Translations under genes and position numbers: made by a program
Notes under the pieces: generated by a model
Told to the model about the DNA's origin: nothing
What the model saw: the letters and a program-made list of their open reading frames with translations, nothing else
Database searches by the model: none
Shown here: positions 35,286-45,089 of the stretch, in pieces
How positions within the stretch are numbered: the first letter of the stretch is position 1
How the letters are laid out: each line of letters starts with the position of its first letter
Assembly (NCBI RefSeq): GCF_013141695.1
Contig: NZ_WHNY01000065.1
Location: 124,001 to 188,000, forward strand
Length of the DNA: 64,000 nt
Source: Paenibacillus plantarum
Lineage (GTDB): Bacteria > Bacillota > Bacilli > Paenibacillales > NBRC-103111
Direction: 5' to 3'

Positions 35286-36800
35286 TTATACAGAAGCTGC
35301 GAAGCTCTTTTTGAATTGAACAATAGCTTCTACTAGCGCTTTATCGTTATCCGGAGTGATGTCCTTCGTATCGCGAATGCTGTGTAGAATTTCTGGACGG
35401 TTCGATTCCAAGAAAGCCAAGAATTGACCTTCAAAACGTGTAACGTCTTGAACTGGAAGATCATCCACGTGTCCTTTAACAACAGTGTAAAGGGAAGCAA
35501 CTTGCTTCTCCAATGACATCGGTTGGTGAACACCTTGTTTCAAAATTTCAAGCGTACGAACACCACGGTCCAAACGCGATTGAGTTGCTTTATCCAAGTC
35601 AGATCCGAATGCAGCAAATGCAGCAAGCTCACGATATTGTGCCAAGTCAACACGAAGTGTACCAGCAACTTTTTTCATCGCTTTCGTTTGCGCAGAGCCC
35701 CCTACACGAGATACAGAGTTACCAACGTTAACCGCTGGACGCTGACCTGAGTAGAACAAGTCGGATTCTAAGAAGATTTGTCCGTCCGTAATCGAAATTA
35801 CGTTCGTAGGAATGTATGCCGAGATATCGCCTGCTTGTGTTTCAATGAAAGGAAGTGCCGTCATGGAACCGCCACCTAGCTCATCATTCAATTTCGCAGC
35901 ACGCTCTAGAAGACGGGAGTGCAAGTAGAAAACATCCCCTGGATAAGCTTCACGACCCGGTGGACGACGAAGCAAGAGGGACAACTCACGGTAAGCAGCT
36001 GCTTGTTTGGACAAGTCATCATAGACGATCAACACGTGCTCGCCTTTGTACATGAAGTACTCACCCATTGCGCAACCTGCGTACGGAGCCAACCAAAGCA
36101 TTGGTGAAGGCTCAGAAGCAGAAGCTGTTACAACGATTGTGTAGTCCAAAGCACCAGCGTGACGAAGTGTTTCAACAACACCTACGACAGTGGATTGCTT
36201 TTGACCGATAGCAACGTAAATACATTTAACGCCATTGCCTTTTTGGTTGATGATCGCATCGATAGCGATCGCTGTTTTACCTGTTTGACGGTCACCGATG
36301 AGCAACTCACGTTGTCCACGGCCAACTGGTACCATCGCGTCAATCGCTTTGATCCCTGTTTGCATTGGCTCATGTACCGATTTACGGGCCATAACGCCTG
36401 GTGCTGGGGATTCGATTGGACGGAATCCAGTTGTTTCGATAGGACCTCTACCATCGACTGGTTGACCCAATGGGTTAACAACACGGCCTAGTAGTGCATC
36501 ACCTACAGGAATTTCCATGATACGGCCAGTACGTTTAACTTGGTCGCCTTCACGAATATCTTTGTAAGGTCCGAGAATAACGATACCTACGTTGCTTTCT
36601 TCCAAGTTAAACGCGTAACCTAGAACGCCACTTGGAAACTCAAGCAGCTCGCCTGCCATTACGCTTTCCAAGCCGTGAGCACGAGCGATACCATCACCAA
36701 CTTGAATGACTGTACCTACATCAACCACTTGGATATCGGAATTATAGTTTGCTATCTGTTGTTTAATCAATGAGCTGATTTCTTCAGGTTTGATACTCAA
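35286..36800 (-). CDS. atpA: ATP synthase alpha subunit
   Basis: 504 residues. Walker A GDRQTGKTA and the ALDYTIVVTASASEPSPMLWLAPYAG region are intact. This is the non-catalytic nucleotide-binding subunit of F1; the N-terminal helix contacts delta. Confidence 0.98.
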   Translation of the reverse strand: MSIKPEEISSLIKQQIANYNSDIQVVDVGTVIQVGDGIARAHGLESVMAGELLEFPSGVLGYAFNLEESNVGIVILGPYKDIREGDQVKRTGRIMEIPVGDALLGRVVNPLGQPVDGRGPIETTGFRPIESPAPGVMARKSVHEPMQTGIKAIDAMVPVGRGQRELLIGDRQTGKTAIAIDAIINQKGNGVKCIYVAIGQKQSTVVGVVETLRHAGALDYTIVVTASASEPSPMLWLAPYAGCAMGEYFMYKGEHVLIVYDDLSKQAAAYRELSLLLRRPPGREAYPGDVFYLHSRLLERAAKLNDELGGGSMTALPFIETQAGDISAYIPTNVISITDGQIFLESDLFYSGQRPAVNVGNSVSRVGGSAQTKAMKKVAGTLRVDLAQYRELAAFAAFGSDLDKATQSRLDRGVRTLEILKQGVHQPMSLEKQVASLYTVVKGHVDDLPVQDVTRFEGQFLAFLESNRPEILHSIRDTKDITPDNDKALVEAIVQFKKSFAASV

Positions 36801-36832
36801 CGAACTTCACCCCTATTCTTACAGTGCTTGTG

Positions 36833-37366
36833 TTAAACCAATGCTTTGGACAAGCGATCTAACTTGCCTGCCAAGCTTCCATCATATAAACGATCACCGA
36901 TACGCACTTGTACGCCGCCGAGCAGCTTTGGCTCAACTACGGACGAAACACGAATCGTTTTACCTGTTACTTTGCTAAAATGTGAGGCAATTTCCGCTTG
37001 CTGTTCATCCGACAATGCGAATGCTGAGTAAACGATTGCGCTCGCTTGTCCGAGTGCTTCATTCGCAACCTTGGCATAATCACTCACTAAGGCGTCTAGA
37101 ATGGATTGTCTTCCTTTATCAATCAAGACCAGCAGCGTGTTCCACACCGGTTCGGAAACATTGCCCTCGAAAATCTGCTTCAGCAGGTCCGTTTTGACGG
37201 TCGTCCCGATATTCGGATGGTTCAGGAACTTCTGCAAGTCTGCATTATCCCTAATCGCACTAGCTACAGATTTAAGCTCATCTTCAACTTGGGAAATGAT
37301 ATTCTTTTCCTTCGCTACTTCGAATAAAGCTTTGGCATAACGCTTCGCTACGACGATGTCACTCAT
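36833..37366 (-). CDS. atpH: ATP synthase delta subunit
   Basis: 177 residues, OSCP family: VAKRYAKALFEVAKEK at the N-terminus and GGVQVRIGDRLYDGSLAGKLDRL at the C-terminus. It links F1 to the b stalk. Its ATG overlaps the atpF stop by 4 bases. Confidence 0.96.
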   Translation of the reverse strand: MSDIVVAKRYAKALFEVAKEKNIISQVEDELKSVASAIRDNADLQKFLNHPNIGTTVKTDLLKQIFEGNVSEPVWNTLLVLIDKGRQSILDALVSDYAKVANEALGQASAIVYSAFALSDEQQAEIASHFSKVTGKTIRVSSVVEPKLLGGVQVRIGDRLYDGSLAGKLDRLSKALV

Positions 37367-37851
37367 ACGTTGCCTCCTACCTCTTTGAGGTAATGCTCAA
37401 CAAGTTCTTCTTGTGACTTTTCGTCGATTTGTTTCTCAATAATTTTGGATGCGATTAGAACGGACATCGCGCCAACTTGGCTGCGAAGAGCGGCAACCGC
37501 TTTGTTCTTCTCATTCTCGATATCTTTCAACGCTTCGTCTTTCAGACGTGAAGCTTCTGCACTAGCAGCATGAATAATATCATCCGCTTGCTTGGAACCA
37601 GTATGCTTCGCTTGCTCAATAATATCGTAAGCTTCCTTACGAGTTTGTTGTAGCGCTTGCTTTTGTTCCTCTAACAGTTGATCAGCTTGCTTTCGGCTTG
37701 CTTCAGCTGTTTGGATTTGATCTTTCACCAATTGTCTGCGTTTCTCCATCATGCCGAACAGTGGACCGAACGCAAATTTAGAAAGCAGCAAGTATAACAC
37801 CAAGAACGCAACAAGTTGTATAACAAATGTGGACCACTCAATATGAATCAA
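37363..37851 (-). CDS. atpF: ATP synthase b subunit
   Basis: 162 residues: one N-terminal membrane helix (FVIQLVAFLVLYLLLSKFAF) and a long charged coiled coil to the end. It forms the peripheral stalk. Confidence 0.96.
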   Translation of the reverse strand: MIHIEWSTFVIQLVAFLVLYLLLSKFAFGPLFGMMEKRRQLVKDQIQTAEASRKQADQLLEEQKQALQQTRKEAYDIIEQAKHTGSKQADDIIHAASAEASRLKDEALKDIENEKNKAVAALRSQVGAMSVLIASKIIEKQIDEKSQEELVEHYLKEVGGNV

Positions 37852-37929
37852 GTACCGTCACTCCCTTCTGATAACGTAGGCAAAACGAAGGCGTGATAGC
37901 GAGTACCGCCATCCCCGCCAATAAGTTTC

Positions 37930-38154
37930 TTACGCTTTTCCCATGAACAAGAATGCAAGAACCAATGCTACGACCGGCATTGCCTCTACTAGACCTACCC
38001 CAATAAACATCGTTGTTTGAAGCGTACCACGAAGTTCTGGTTGACGGGAAATACCTTCCAAAGCACGACCTACGATCAAACCGTTACCAATACCTGCACC
38101 TAGTGCTCCCAAACCGAATACGATACCTGCTGCTACTAATGCTATTGCTCCCAT
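37930..38154 (-). CDS. atpE: ATP synthase c subunit
   Basis: 74 residues, two helices. The GALGAGIGNG glycine motif and the proton-carrying Glu in GLVEAMPVV are present. The residue after Glu is Ala rather than Ser, which points to H+ rather than Na+ coupling by family knowledge. Confidence 0.97.
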   Translation of the reverse strand: MGAIALVAAGIVFGLGALGAGIGNGLIVGRALEGISRQPELRGTLQTTMFIGVGLVEAMPVVALVLAFLFMGKA

Positions 38155-38233
38155 TGATAAAATCCTCCCTTAAACTCTTAGGTTTTTTGTTGTTTTATAA
38201 GTGACTCGAGACTTCCCGAGGTAAGTCTAATGC

Positions 38234-38941
38234 TTAGTGCTTTTCTTCATGAATCAATGTTTGTGAGATATAAACCATGGTCAACATCGTGAATACGAAG
38301 GCTTGAATCGCACCAACGAACACACTAAAGCCCTGCCATGCAACGAGAGGTACAATCCCAACCGCACCTAACCCCATGATGACAGATATCATGATTTCAC
38401 CTGCATAGATGTTACCGTAAAGACGGAAAGCAAGCGTAAGCGGCTTCGATACAACTTCAATTAAATGAAGGATCAACATTGCCCCTTTGAACTCAAAGTA
38501 ATGCGCGAAGTAATGCTTTGTATTACGTGTTATCCCTAAGTAGTGACTTAGAACGATAACGATAACCGTTAATGCTCCTGTTACAGCGATATCAGCTGTA
38601 GGCGATTTCCACCATGACACGTGATCTTCCGTCACGATTGAGAAAGGAAGGCCAAGCATGTTGCCGATAAAGATATACATAATGAGCGTAAGACCTAGTG
38701 CGATAAAACCCTTACCGTGTTTAGATCCAATTGTGCTTCCTATAATGCCTTCTACAAACTCAATCGTCCACTCCATGAAGTTTTGCATTTTCGAAGGATT
38801 TGTTACAGATGCTCGGCTAGCCCCTGCGATGGCAAGGATAAGCACGATAAGTGTAGTAACTCCGATCATCAGTAGTGCCGATGCATCGAAATGAATGCCT
38901 AACCACTCAAACTCTGGTACCTTATGTTCCATATTTTCCAT
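38234..38941 (-). CDS. atpB: ATP synthase a subunit
   Basis: About 235 residues, five to six helices. The essential Arg is in LAFRLYGNIYAGE. The start at 38941 is preferred (AAAGGGGTG just upstream); five more codons are open upstream. It forms the half channels of Fo. Confidence 0.96.
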   Translation of the reverse strand: MENMEHKVPEFEWLGIHFDASALLMIGVTTLIVLILAIAGASRASVTNPSKMQNFMEWTIEFVEGIIGSTIGSKHGKGFIALGLTLIMYIFIGNMLGLPFSIVTEDHVSWWKSPTADIAVTGALTVIVIVLSHYLGITRNTKHYFAHYFEFKGAMLILHLIEVVSKPLTLAFRLYGNIYAGEIMISVIMGLGAVGIVPLVAWQGFSVFVGAIQAFVFTMLTMVYISQTLIHEEKH

Positions 38942-38978
38942 TTTCACCCCTTTCATCCGTTGAAGTTACATCGTGGAA

Positions 38979-39362
38979 TTACTTCTTAGACTTCTTAATA
39001 GAAAGAATACCCAGTACGAGTGTTGCCAATTGAGCAAAAAAGTATCCAACAATCGTCGTGGTTATTGCAACATGTTCGGGATACCTGACGGCGACCAAAC
39101 CGACAAACCCCGCGATTGCTGCCCTTGTCAGAAAGCCAAGGGTTACCTTGCGCCCTGACTGCTCTATCGCAGCTGCTGCCAGCTTGTTAATCTTCCAGGC
39201 AAGAAACCTTGCGCTGATCATACTTGCAGTGGAGCCAAGCATAAGTCCGGCAAAGTAAATGCGGTAATCGACAAGAAGCGCCCATGCAGCCAAACAAAAG
39301 GATAAAAAGAATAGAAATACGTTTTGAACCGTTTTCAGAGTGGCTGAAAAGTCGTCCATCAT
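38979..39362 (-). CDS. atpI: ATP synthase subunit I
   Basis: 127 residues, four hydrophobic helices, AtpI family; the gene lies directly before atpB as usual. AtpI helps assemble the c ring. It overlaps atpZ by 4 bases. Confidence 0.85.
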   Translation of the reverse strand: MMDDFSATLKTVQNVFLFFLSFCLAAWALLVDYRIYFAGLMLGSTASMISARFLAWKINKLAAAAIEQSGRKVTLGFLTRAAIAGFVGLVAVRYPEHVAITTTIVGYFFAQLATLVLGILSIKKSKK

Positions 39363-39580
39363 AGCCCTCCGTACCGCTTAATCATGAAGTAAATGCTCAT
39401 GATGCCGGTTACAAGCCCAAGTAAAAATCCGACTAGCAACCAGATCTGTCCGCCAAGTGCGCCACTCAACCAATCACCGAAGAAATATCCGGCTGCCAAA
39501 CATACGACAAGGTCTATGCCAATTGCACTAGTTAACGCTACTGCCCGCCAAGGATTATCATTGGAATTTGGCCGTTTCAT
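39359..39580 (-). CDS. atpZ: AtpZ/AtpI-family small membrane protein
   Basis: 73 residues and two helices, with the GYFFGDWLSG and FLLGLVTGIMSIY segments of AtpZ. The ATG at 39580 follows AGGAGG; a GTG 8 codons upstream is open but less likely. AtpZ and AtpI are thought to work together in c-ring assembly or Mg/Ca transport. First gene of the atp operon. Confidence 0.85.
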   Translation of the reverse strand: MKRPNSNDNPWRAVALTSAIGIDLVVCLAAGYFFGDWLSGALGGQIWLLVGFLLGLVTGIMSIYFMIKRYGGL

Positions 39581-39620
39581 TGCACCCTCCTGGGTGTTTT
39601 CCACATGGGAAAACGCGTCT

Positions 39621-39640
39621 CGTAGCTCATCTGCTACGAA
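39621..39640 (-). other. Hairpin in atp leader
   Basis: TCGTAGC/GCTACGA, a 7-bp perfect inverted repeat with a 6-nt loop, lies just after the promoter and before atpZ. It could stabilise the leader RNA. Confidence 0.5.
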
Positions 39641-39649
39641 TCCTCATTC

Positions 39650-39679
39650 ATTGTATCGAAGCCATGCTAAGTTTGTCAA
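39650..39679 (-). promoter_or_regulatory. Sigma-A promoter of the atp operon
   Basis: A perfect TTGACA (39679-39674), 18 bases, then TACAAT (39655-39650), about 70 bases before atpZ. Confidence 0.8.
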
Positions 39680-39707
39680 TTGACGGAACTTCATTTGTCA
39701 CATCTCA

Positions 39708-39735
39708 CAAAAGTCCTTAGAGCCTTGCGGCTCTA
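39708..39735 (-). terminator. Weak terminator after mnaA
   Basis: Perfect 7-bp stem TAGAGCC/GGCTCTA with a GCAA loop; the run after it (AGGACTTTTG) is short, so readthrough into atp is possible. Confidence 0.6.
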
Positions 39736-39803
39736 GGGTTTGCGCTTTTTCAAACCGAACAGTCCAACTGTACGCTGTAGCGTTTGTCATGATTTTGTCA
39801 CGG

Positions 39804-40940
39804 TTAGAAAGATTCCGGGCGTTCAGTCGTCCTACCGAAGTGATGAAGAATCGCTTGAACAATGCGTTCTGACGCTTTTCCGTCTCCGTAAGGGTTCGCA
39901 GCTTGGCTCATTTTATTGTACTGTTCTGGATCTGTCAGGAGCGCGCGCGCACGTGTGTAGACCACTTCTTCGTCCGTCCCAACAAGCTCTAATGTTCCCG
40001 CTTGGATGCCTTCTGGACGCTCTGTTGTATCGCGAAGAACAAGAGCTGGAACTCCGAAGGTCGGCGCCTCTTCTTGAAGCCCACCGGAGTCTGTCAGAAT
40101 CATATAGGTATGGGGATAGAAATTATGCAGTTCGAACACGTCAAGCGGATCGATCAGCTTAATCCGTGGATGGTTGCCTAGAATTTCATGGGCAGGCTCG
40201 AGAACTACCGGATTCGGATGTACCGGGTAAACGATGGCAATGTCCTCAAACTCATCGGCGATACGTTTCACGGCACGGAATATTTGACGATGCGGCTCAC
40301 CTTGAGCTTCCCGGCGATGTGCTGTCATCAAGATTAACTTGCGGCCCGCCGCCCATTCAAGAATAGGATGCTCGAAATTCTCCTGCACCGTGTACTTAAA
40401 CACATCGATGGCCGTATTTCCCGTCACATAAATTTGGGACTCTGATTTATTTTCTTTGCGCAGGTTTTCAGCGGATTGCCCAGTTGGCGCAAAATGAAGA
40501 TCAGCGAGAACGCCCGTTAATTGACGGTTCATTTCCTCCGGATATGGCGACAATTTGTTCCACGTCCGAAGACCCGCTTCCACGTGTCCTACTTGAATCT
40601 GCTGCATGAAGGCTGCATAGCTGGCAAGGAACGTTGTTAATGTATCCCCATGCACAAGAATCAGATCGGGCTTCGCTTCTTGGAACACTGGCTCCAAGCC
40701 TTGCAGCACGCGCATCGTAATCTCATTCAGTGTTTGGCGATCCTTCATAACGTTAAGATCAAAGTTCGGTGTGATTTTGAAAATATCAAGCACTTGGTCC
40801 AACATCTGACGATGTTGTGCGGTTACGCATACCAGAGACTCAATCTGCTCAGGATGCTTCTCCAACTCAAGAATGAGCGGAGCCATTTTGATAGCTTCAG
40901 GTCTTGTTCCGAAGATCGTAATCACTTTTAGACGTTTCAT
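39804..40940 (-). CDS. mnaA: UDP-N-acetylglucosamine 2-epimerase
   Basis: 378 residues of the WecB/MnaA family: FGTRPEAIKMAPLI at the start, TAQHRQMLDQ, HVEAGLRTWNKLSPYPEEMNRQ and TDSGGLQEEAPTFGVP are the conserved substrate loops. It makes UDP-ManNAc from UDP-GlcNAc, the donor for a TagA-type transferase such as that at 2845-3636. Its leader has two copies of a repeat. It lies between upp and the atp operon. Confidence 0.96.
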   Translation of the reverse strand: MKRLKVITIFGTRPEAIKMAPLILELEKHPEQIESLVCVTAQHRQMLDQVLDIFKITPNFDLNVMKDRQTLNEITMRVLQGLEPVFQEAKPDLILVHGDTLTTFLASYAAFMQQIQVGHVEAGLRTWNKLSPYPEEMNRQLTGVLADLHFAPTGQSAENLRKENKSESQIYVTGNTAIDVFKYTVQENFEHPILEWAAGRKLILMTAHRREAQGEPHRQIFRAVKRIADEFEDIAIVYPVHPNPVVLEPAHEILGNHPRIKLIDPLDVFELHNFYPHTYMILTDSGGLQEEAPTFGVPALVLRDTTERPEGIQAGTLELVGTDEEVVYTRARALLTDPEQYNKMSQAANPYGDGKASERIVQAILHHFGRTTERPESF

Positions 40941-40957
40941 CGGTTTCTTCTCCCCTT

Positions 40958-41040
40958 AAAGTTTTCAGTTAGGAAAACTAGCTTCGTAAGCATGAGCTTA
41001 AGTTTTCATACAGGAAACTGACTTCGTAAGCGTTACTTTT
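40958..41040 (-). repeat. Tandem leader repeat (GCTTNCGAAG type), two units
   Basis: Two diverged ~41-base units between upp and mnaA. On the minus strand each has GCTTACGAAG, an AGTTT(T)CC arm, a short loop and a GAAAACTT arm. The downstream unit is nearly the same as the single unit before nuoI. Confidence 0.7.
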
Positions 41041-41050
41041 GTTCAAAAAA

Positions 41051-41680
41051 TTAATCCGTGCCATACAGACGATCCCCAGCATCCCCAAGACCTGGCACAA
41101 TGTAGCCATGATCATTCAAGTGATCATCAACCGCTGCGACGTAAATATCTACGTCAGGATGTTCTTTTTGTACAGAAGCTACGCCCTCAGGTGCTGCAAT
41201 GAGACACATTAGCTTAATACGTGAGCAGCCCCTGCGTTTCAGCACCTCGATCGCTGCATTGGCAGAACCACCTGTTGCAAGCATAGGATCAATGACTAGT
41301 AAATCTCGCTCCAACACATCGGTAGGCAGCTTCACATAATACTCAACAGGTTGAAGCGTATCCGGATCGCGATAGAGACCAACATGTCCTACTTTTGCAG
41401 CTGGCATCAGCTTTAATACACCGTCAACCATACCTAACCCTGCTCGCAAAATAGGGATCAGCCCTAACATTCTACCCGAGATAACTTGGCAATCTGCTGT
41501 TGTAACGGGCGTTTTCACTTGCACTTGCTGTAGTGGCAAATCTCTTGTAATTTCATACACCATTAATGTAGCAACTTCATCAACAAGTGCTCTGAAATCT
41601 TTCGTTGTCGTGTTCTCATCCCGAATATAAGTAAGCTTATGCTGGATAAGCGGATGATCGCAAATATGTACTTTACCCAT
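41051..41680 (-). CDS. upp: Uracil phosphoribosyltransferase
   Basis: 209 residues. PRPP-binding loop LVIDPMLATGGSANAAIEVL and the C-terminal uracil loop YIVPGLGDAGDRLYGTD are intact. It converts uracil and PRPP to UMP for pyrimidine salvage. GGAGG lies 5 bases before the ATG. Confidence 0.97.
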   Translation of the reverse strand: MGKVHICDHPLIQHKLTYIRDENTTTKDFRALVDEVATLMVYEITRDLPLQQVQVKTPVTTADCQVISGRMLGLIPILRAGLGMVDGVLKLMPAAKVGHVGLYRDPDTLQPVEYYVKLPTDVLERDLLVIDPMLATGGSANAAIEVLKRRGCSRIKLMCLIAAPEGVASVQKEHPDVDIYVAAVDDHLNDHGYIVPGLGDAGDRLYGTD

Positions 41681-41723
41681 ATGTTCCTCCTAATTAAGCT
41701 TATAGGTCAGGCAAACCTCGTCC

Positions 41724-41732
41724 ATTATATCA
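41724..41732 (-). promoter_or_regulatory. Extended -10 promoter of upp
   Basis: Minus-strand TGATATAAT: a perfect TATAAT with the TGN extension, 44 bases before upp. No good -35 box is seen. Confidence 0.5.
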
Positions 41733-41825
41733 TATGTTATCCAACTTATCTGCTGTAGAACCGCCATTTCTCTTGATGACTACTACAACGAAGCAGTGTG
41801 GTTTTCCTGAGGTTATAAAATCACG

Positions 41826-41884
41826 ACAAAAAACCCTCGTGAACCGCACTCTCCAATCGGAGAATGGGCTCAGACAAGGGTTTT
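41826..41884 (-). terminator. Intrinsic terminator of the sugar-utilisation operon
   Basis: AAAACCCTTG pairs with CGAGGGTTTT at the base, with an inner CTCC-GATT-GGAG hairpin, then Ts. It lies 10 bases after the GH106-like stop. Confidence 0.85.
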
Positions 41885-41894
41885 CATGTTAGGT

Positions 41895-44800
41895 TTAGCT
41901 GCCGTTTACCAGCAATAATTGAACGCCGGTCAGCCCGAAGCTGACAAAACAATAGCGATCCGTCCATATCTTGTCGGCACCTGCATCAACCCAACCGATT
42001 TTATCGGTAAAGCTGGTGGGTCCGACGAAAGTAACTTCACCTTTTAGATGATGATGAGGTCCGAATGTATTGCGCCCGCTGGTCAGCAGCTCGATTTGAA
42101 GCTGCAACTGCTCGCTTGCTATTTCATCTGTTACATCCAGCTGTTGGGCTCCCCATAGAATCGTATGGGTGATTCCGCCATTCACTGTGATGTTCATAGC
42201 TGGACAGCGCATAGCGTCCCACTGTAAGACAAGCCTGCTGCCCTCATCCCGCATGCGATTCAATACAGGCCCCGGTAGGATAATCGTTTTGGCTGCGGTC
42301 ACTCGTCCCGAGTAGAACACCAATCCCTGCGTCGTGACGTCCGTCAATGAGAGCTGCTTCGGCATTGTGGTCAACGTGAACGGACCTTCTGTCCACAGTG
42401 CCTCACGCTCCGCCTGCTCCCAGCCGCCATGTGGTTTCACAGCGAAGGGGCCTAGCACATAAATGCTTTCGACTTCAACGTCGAATAAGAGCTTATTGCG
42501 AATCGGAGCCAAATTGGCGCCTGCCACGCCGAAGAACCGATAGACATCATCGTTACAGTAAAAGGATCCCGACATGCGGATACGATTACGACCCTCCCGT
42601 ACGAATTCACCGATTCTCAGCGTTGGGAAGCTGCGGTCTCCGCCAAACCAGCCGTCAGCATCCTCCGCACGGACAGGCTGTCCGTTGACCACCAGCTCCC
42701 AATGCTCAGGACGCTCGACCGCAAGCTTCCACAGGGAGCGATCCGTATGCCGCATTAGCGCAGCATCGATCTCGAATGTGAACTCAAGCTCAATGTGCAC
42801 CGGTCGCCGCATCGCGATACACTGTTCTTGGATATTTAGTACGTAGGTCGGGGATGACCACTCCCCTCCATCTAAGCGATAGATGGCATAGTCCAGTGTC
42901 AGGGCATTAGGTGCGGACAACTGGTAGTCCCACGGAGCATCAATGTTCGCTTCAACCACTGAGAATGATTTCTCAATCAGTGAAAGTGCTGCTGCCTGAG
43001 GCGGTTGTCCGAATGGGGGTAGATCCGACTTCGCAGTCTCTCCGTCCCAAATGGCGAAGAGCTTCGAATCGCCTGGAGCCAGCTTCACACTCAACGACAA
43101 CATACGTGCATCAGCTTCGGCTTTTCCCCCTTTTTCCAGATCCATCTCCATCCACATTCGCTGATCAGAGGCAGGAATCTTCACCTCGATCGTCTCGGTT
43201 TCACCCGTATGCACAACATAAAGTAGGGTCACGCCTGGCAATCGCCTCTCCTGTACATAGAGCTTCCGCAATGCTTCCTGCGATGTGCCCTCTACTGGAA
43301 TCCAATCCTGGCGCTCTTGCACATGCTCTCGCACGTCCCTTAATTCCGCAACGCGAACCACATGATCGCGCAAGAACCACGACGTCAGCTCCTCACATCT
43401 CTCACCATTCAAGTAAGCTGGTGCTTCGCCCACCAAGATGATCCTGCCTCCGGCTTCTGCGAATGATTTCAGCAATGCTAAGGTTGAAGCCGCCAACGTG
43501 AGCACATCGTTCACGATCACCGTGTCGTATGACTGCTCCCCAATTTGCAAAACGCTGCCCAGAACGCTGCCGTAACGCTCCATCAACGCCTCGTCCCCGT
43601 AATCGAAATCGCGCTGAAGTGCTAATAAGTCATCCGCTAACGCATCCATACGGTCCTGCATGCGTTCCAAAGCACTAACATTCTTCAGCAGCCAAGCCGA
43701 TCGCATCGGATGCAAAACTAGAATCCCTGGAGCCGCCTTCCCAAGGGTCAACAAATACGTAAGCCTAGCAAAGTAATCATTAAACTGGCTGTACACGTCC
43801 CACCACGGTTGCTGAACGTAAAGCGATGGCGGATAATCCCGCTTCCGAACCCCGCGAATCGAATACGATTGCAGATGCGGGCATAGTCGGTTCACGCCTA
43901 GGACAAACTGCCACTCCGCGATCCGCTTCATCTCGCGAAAGCTCAAGTTCCAGCCACAGCATCCGAAGGTTTCTGTGATCACGAATGGTTTACCCAACTG
44001 CCGCGCTACCGAAGCAGCCTGCTTAGGCAGCAGGACGCTTCGCGGCGTCCGCCCCAGCATATCAATACCCGGCATATGCATCCGCTCATACAACGGCATC
44101 ACTCCGGCCGTATACTTCATCTGGTCCATGAGAGTGTCTTCCCCCATGAAATGACCTGTCAGCTGCCAGCGATGTTCATCGCACCAGTCAGCTACCATTC
44201 GAACTGATGTTCGGAATCGCTCGCTTACTAGATGCCAGAACTGATAGCGTGCTTGATAGGCGGCATCCTTCATAGACTCATCCGCTTCTGTTAGCAGCCA
44301 ACCGATCGCACTCGCAATCGAATCCCCGTAACGCTCCGAGTATGCTCGATCTAAATCATCAGACCACGGTACGCCTGAGAACTTAAACTCATCGGTAAAA
44401 ATGCCCGGCATACCTCCTTCACCGAAACGGTCCCCCATACGCTGGAAATAAACCTCGTGGCACGCCTGCAGGAAAGCCTCCATGGCCTTTTCAGATAAAA
44501 TATCAATATAATAAGGATTCACGCGGCACATTACAGCTACGGCTACATCCCAATCCTCCAGCGCCACAGCCGACTCTTGCACCCGCCATTGCTGCTCGTT
44601 CTCTCGACGAACAAGCAGGTACAGGAAGTCTGGATCCTGCCTATGCGCTTCAACCTGTTGCACAGCCTCCACTCTTTCGACTCGGATACCCTCTAGCGAC
44701 TTCTGTTGATAGGAAGCCCCTAATGCTGGCACAACGCCGTTCGCCGTTCCACTAGGCCAACCGTTCTCATCGTAACACCAAGCTTCGAGCCCTTGAACCT

Positions 44801-45089
44801 TAGCCTCATCCGCCGATATCTCAACCGCATCCATAAACGCCTCACCCATATAGGGAGTAAGAAGCCCCTGTCGCGTGTGCATGAAGAAGCCGCCTAACCC
44901 GGCCCGCTTCATTTCACCAATTTGCCTGCGAAGCTCCTCGGGTTCCAGTTTATCGTTCCATGACCAAAATGGCGTGCTTCTATACGTAGCAGGTGGATTA
45001 TGAAAAATCGATTCTTCGAATTGATCTCGAGCTTCCCTTGGTAACAAAGCAACTCTCTCCTCGTCAATCCCTCCAGTTTGCTGAGACAA
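41895..45089 (-). CDS. GH106-like glycoside hydrolase (putative alpha-L-rhamnosidase)
   Basis: 1064 residues with no signal peptide, so probably cytosolic. The N-terminus (FHNPPATYRSTPFWSWNDKL, then EELRRQIGEMKRAGLGGFFMHTRQGL) and AWCYDENGWPSGTANG match the GH106 family, a TIM barrel followed by beta domains. Acidic candidates near GIFTDEFKFSGVPW may be catalytic. The C-terminal ~350 residues look like galactose-binding sandwich modules. GH106 enzymes release L-rhamnose from plant polysaccharides; activity here is inferred. It overlaps the response regulator gene by 26 bases. Confidence 0.75.
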   Translation of the reverse strand: MSQQTGGIDEERVALLPREARDQFEESIFHNPPATYRSTPFWSWNDKLEPEELRRQIGEMKRAGLGGFFMHTRQGLLTPYMGEAFMDAVEISADEAKVQGLEAWCYDENGWPSGTANGVVPALGASYQQKSLEGIRVERVEAVQQVEAHRQDPDFLYLLVRRENEQQWRVQESAVALEDWDVAVAVMCRVNPYYIDILSEKAMEAFLQACHEVYFQRMGDRFGEGGMPGIFTDEFKFSGVPWSDDLDRAYSERYGDSIASAIGWLLTEADESMKDAAYQARYQFWHLVSERFRTSVRMVADWCDEHRWQLTGHFMGEDTLMDQMKYTAGVMPLYERMHMPGIDMLGRTPRSVLLPKQAASVARQLGKPFVITETFGCCGWNLSFREMKRIAEWQFVLGVNRLCPHLQSYSIRGVRKRDYPPSLYVQQPWWDVYSQFNDYFARLTYLLTLGKAAPGILVLHPMRSAWLLKNVSALERMQDRMDALADDLLALQRDFDYGDEALMERYGSVLGSVLQIGEQSYDTVIVNDVLTLAASTLALLKSFAEAGGRIILVGEAPAYLNGERCEELTSWFLRDHVVRVAELRDVREHVQERQDWIPVEGTSQEALRKLYVQERRLPGVTLLYVVHTGETETIEVKIPASDQRMWMEMDLEKGGKAEADARMLSLSVKLAPGDSKLFAIWDGETAKSDLPPFGQPPQAAALSLIEKSFSVVEANIDAPWDYQLSAPNALTLDYAIYRLDGGEWSSPTYVLNIQEQCIAMRRPVHIELEFTFEIDAALMRHTDRSLWKLAVERPEHWELVVNGQPVRAEDADGWFGGDRSFPTLRIGEFVREGRNRIRMSGSFYCNDDVYRFFGVAGANLAPIRNKLLFDVEVESIYVLGPFAVKPHGGWEQAEREALWTEGPFTLTTMPKQLSLTDVTTQGLVFYSGRVTAAKTIILPGPVLNRMRDEGSRLVLQWDAMRCPAMNITVNGGITHTILWGAQQLDVTDEIASEQLQLQIELLTSGRNTFGPHHHLKGEVTFVGPTSFTDKIGWVDAGADKIWTDRYCFVSFGLTGVQLLLVNGS

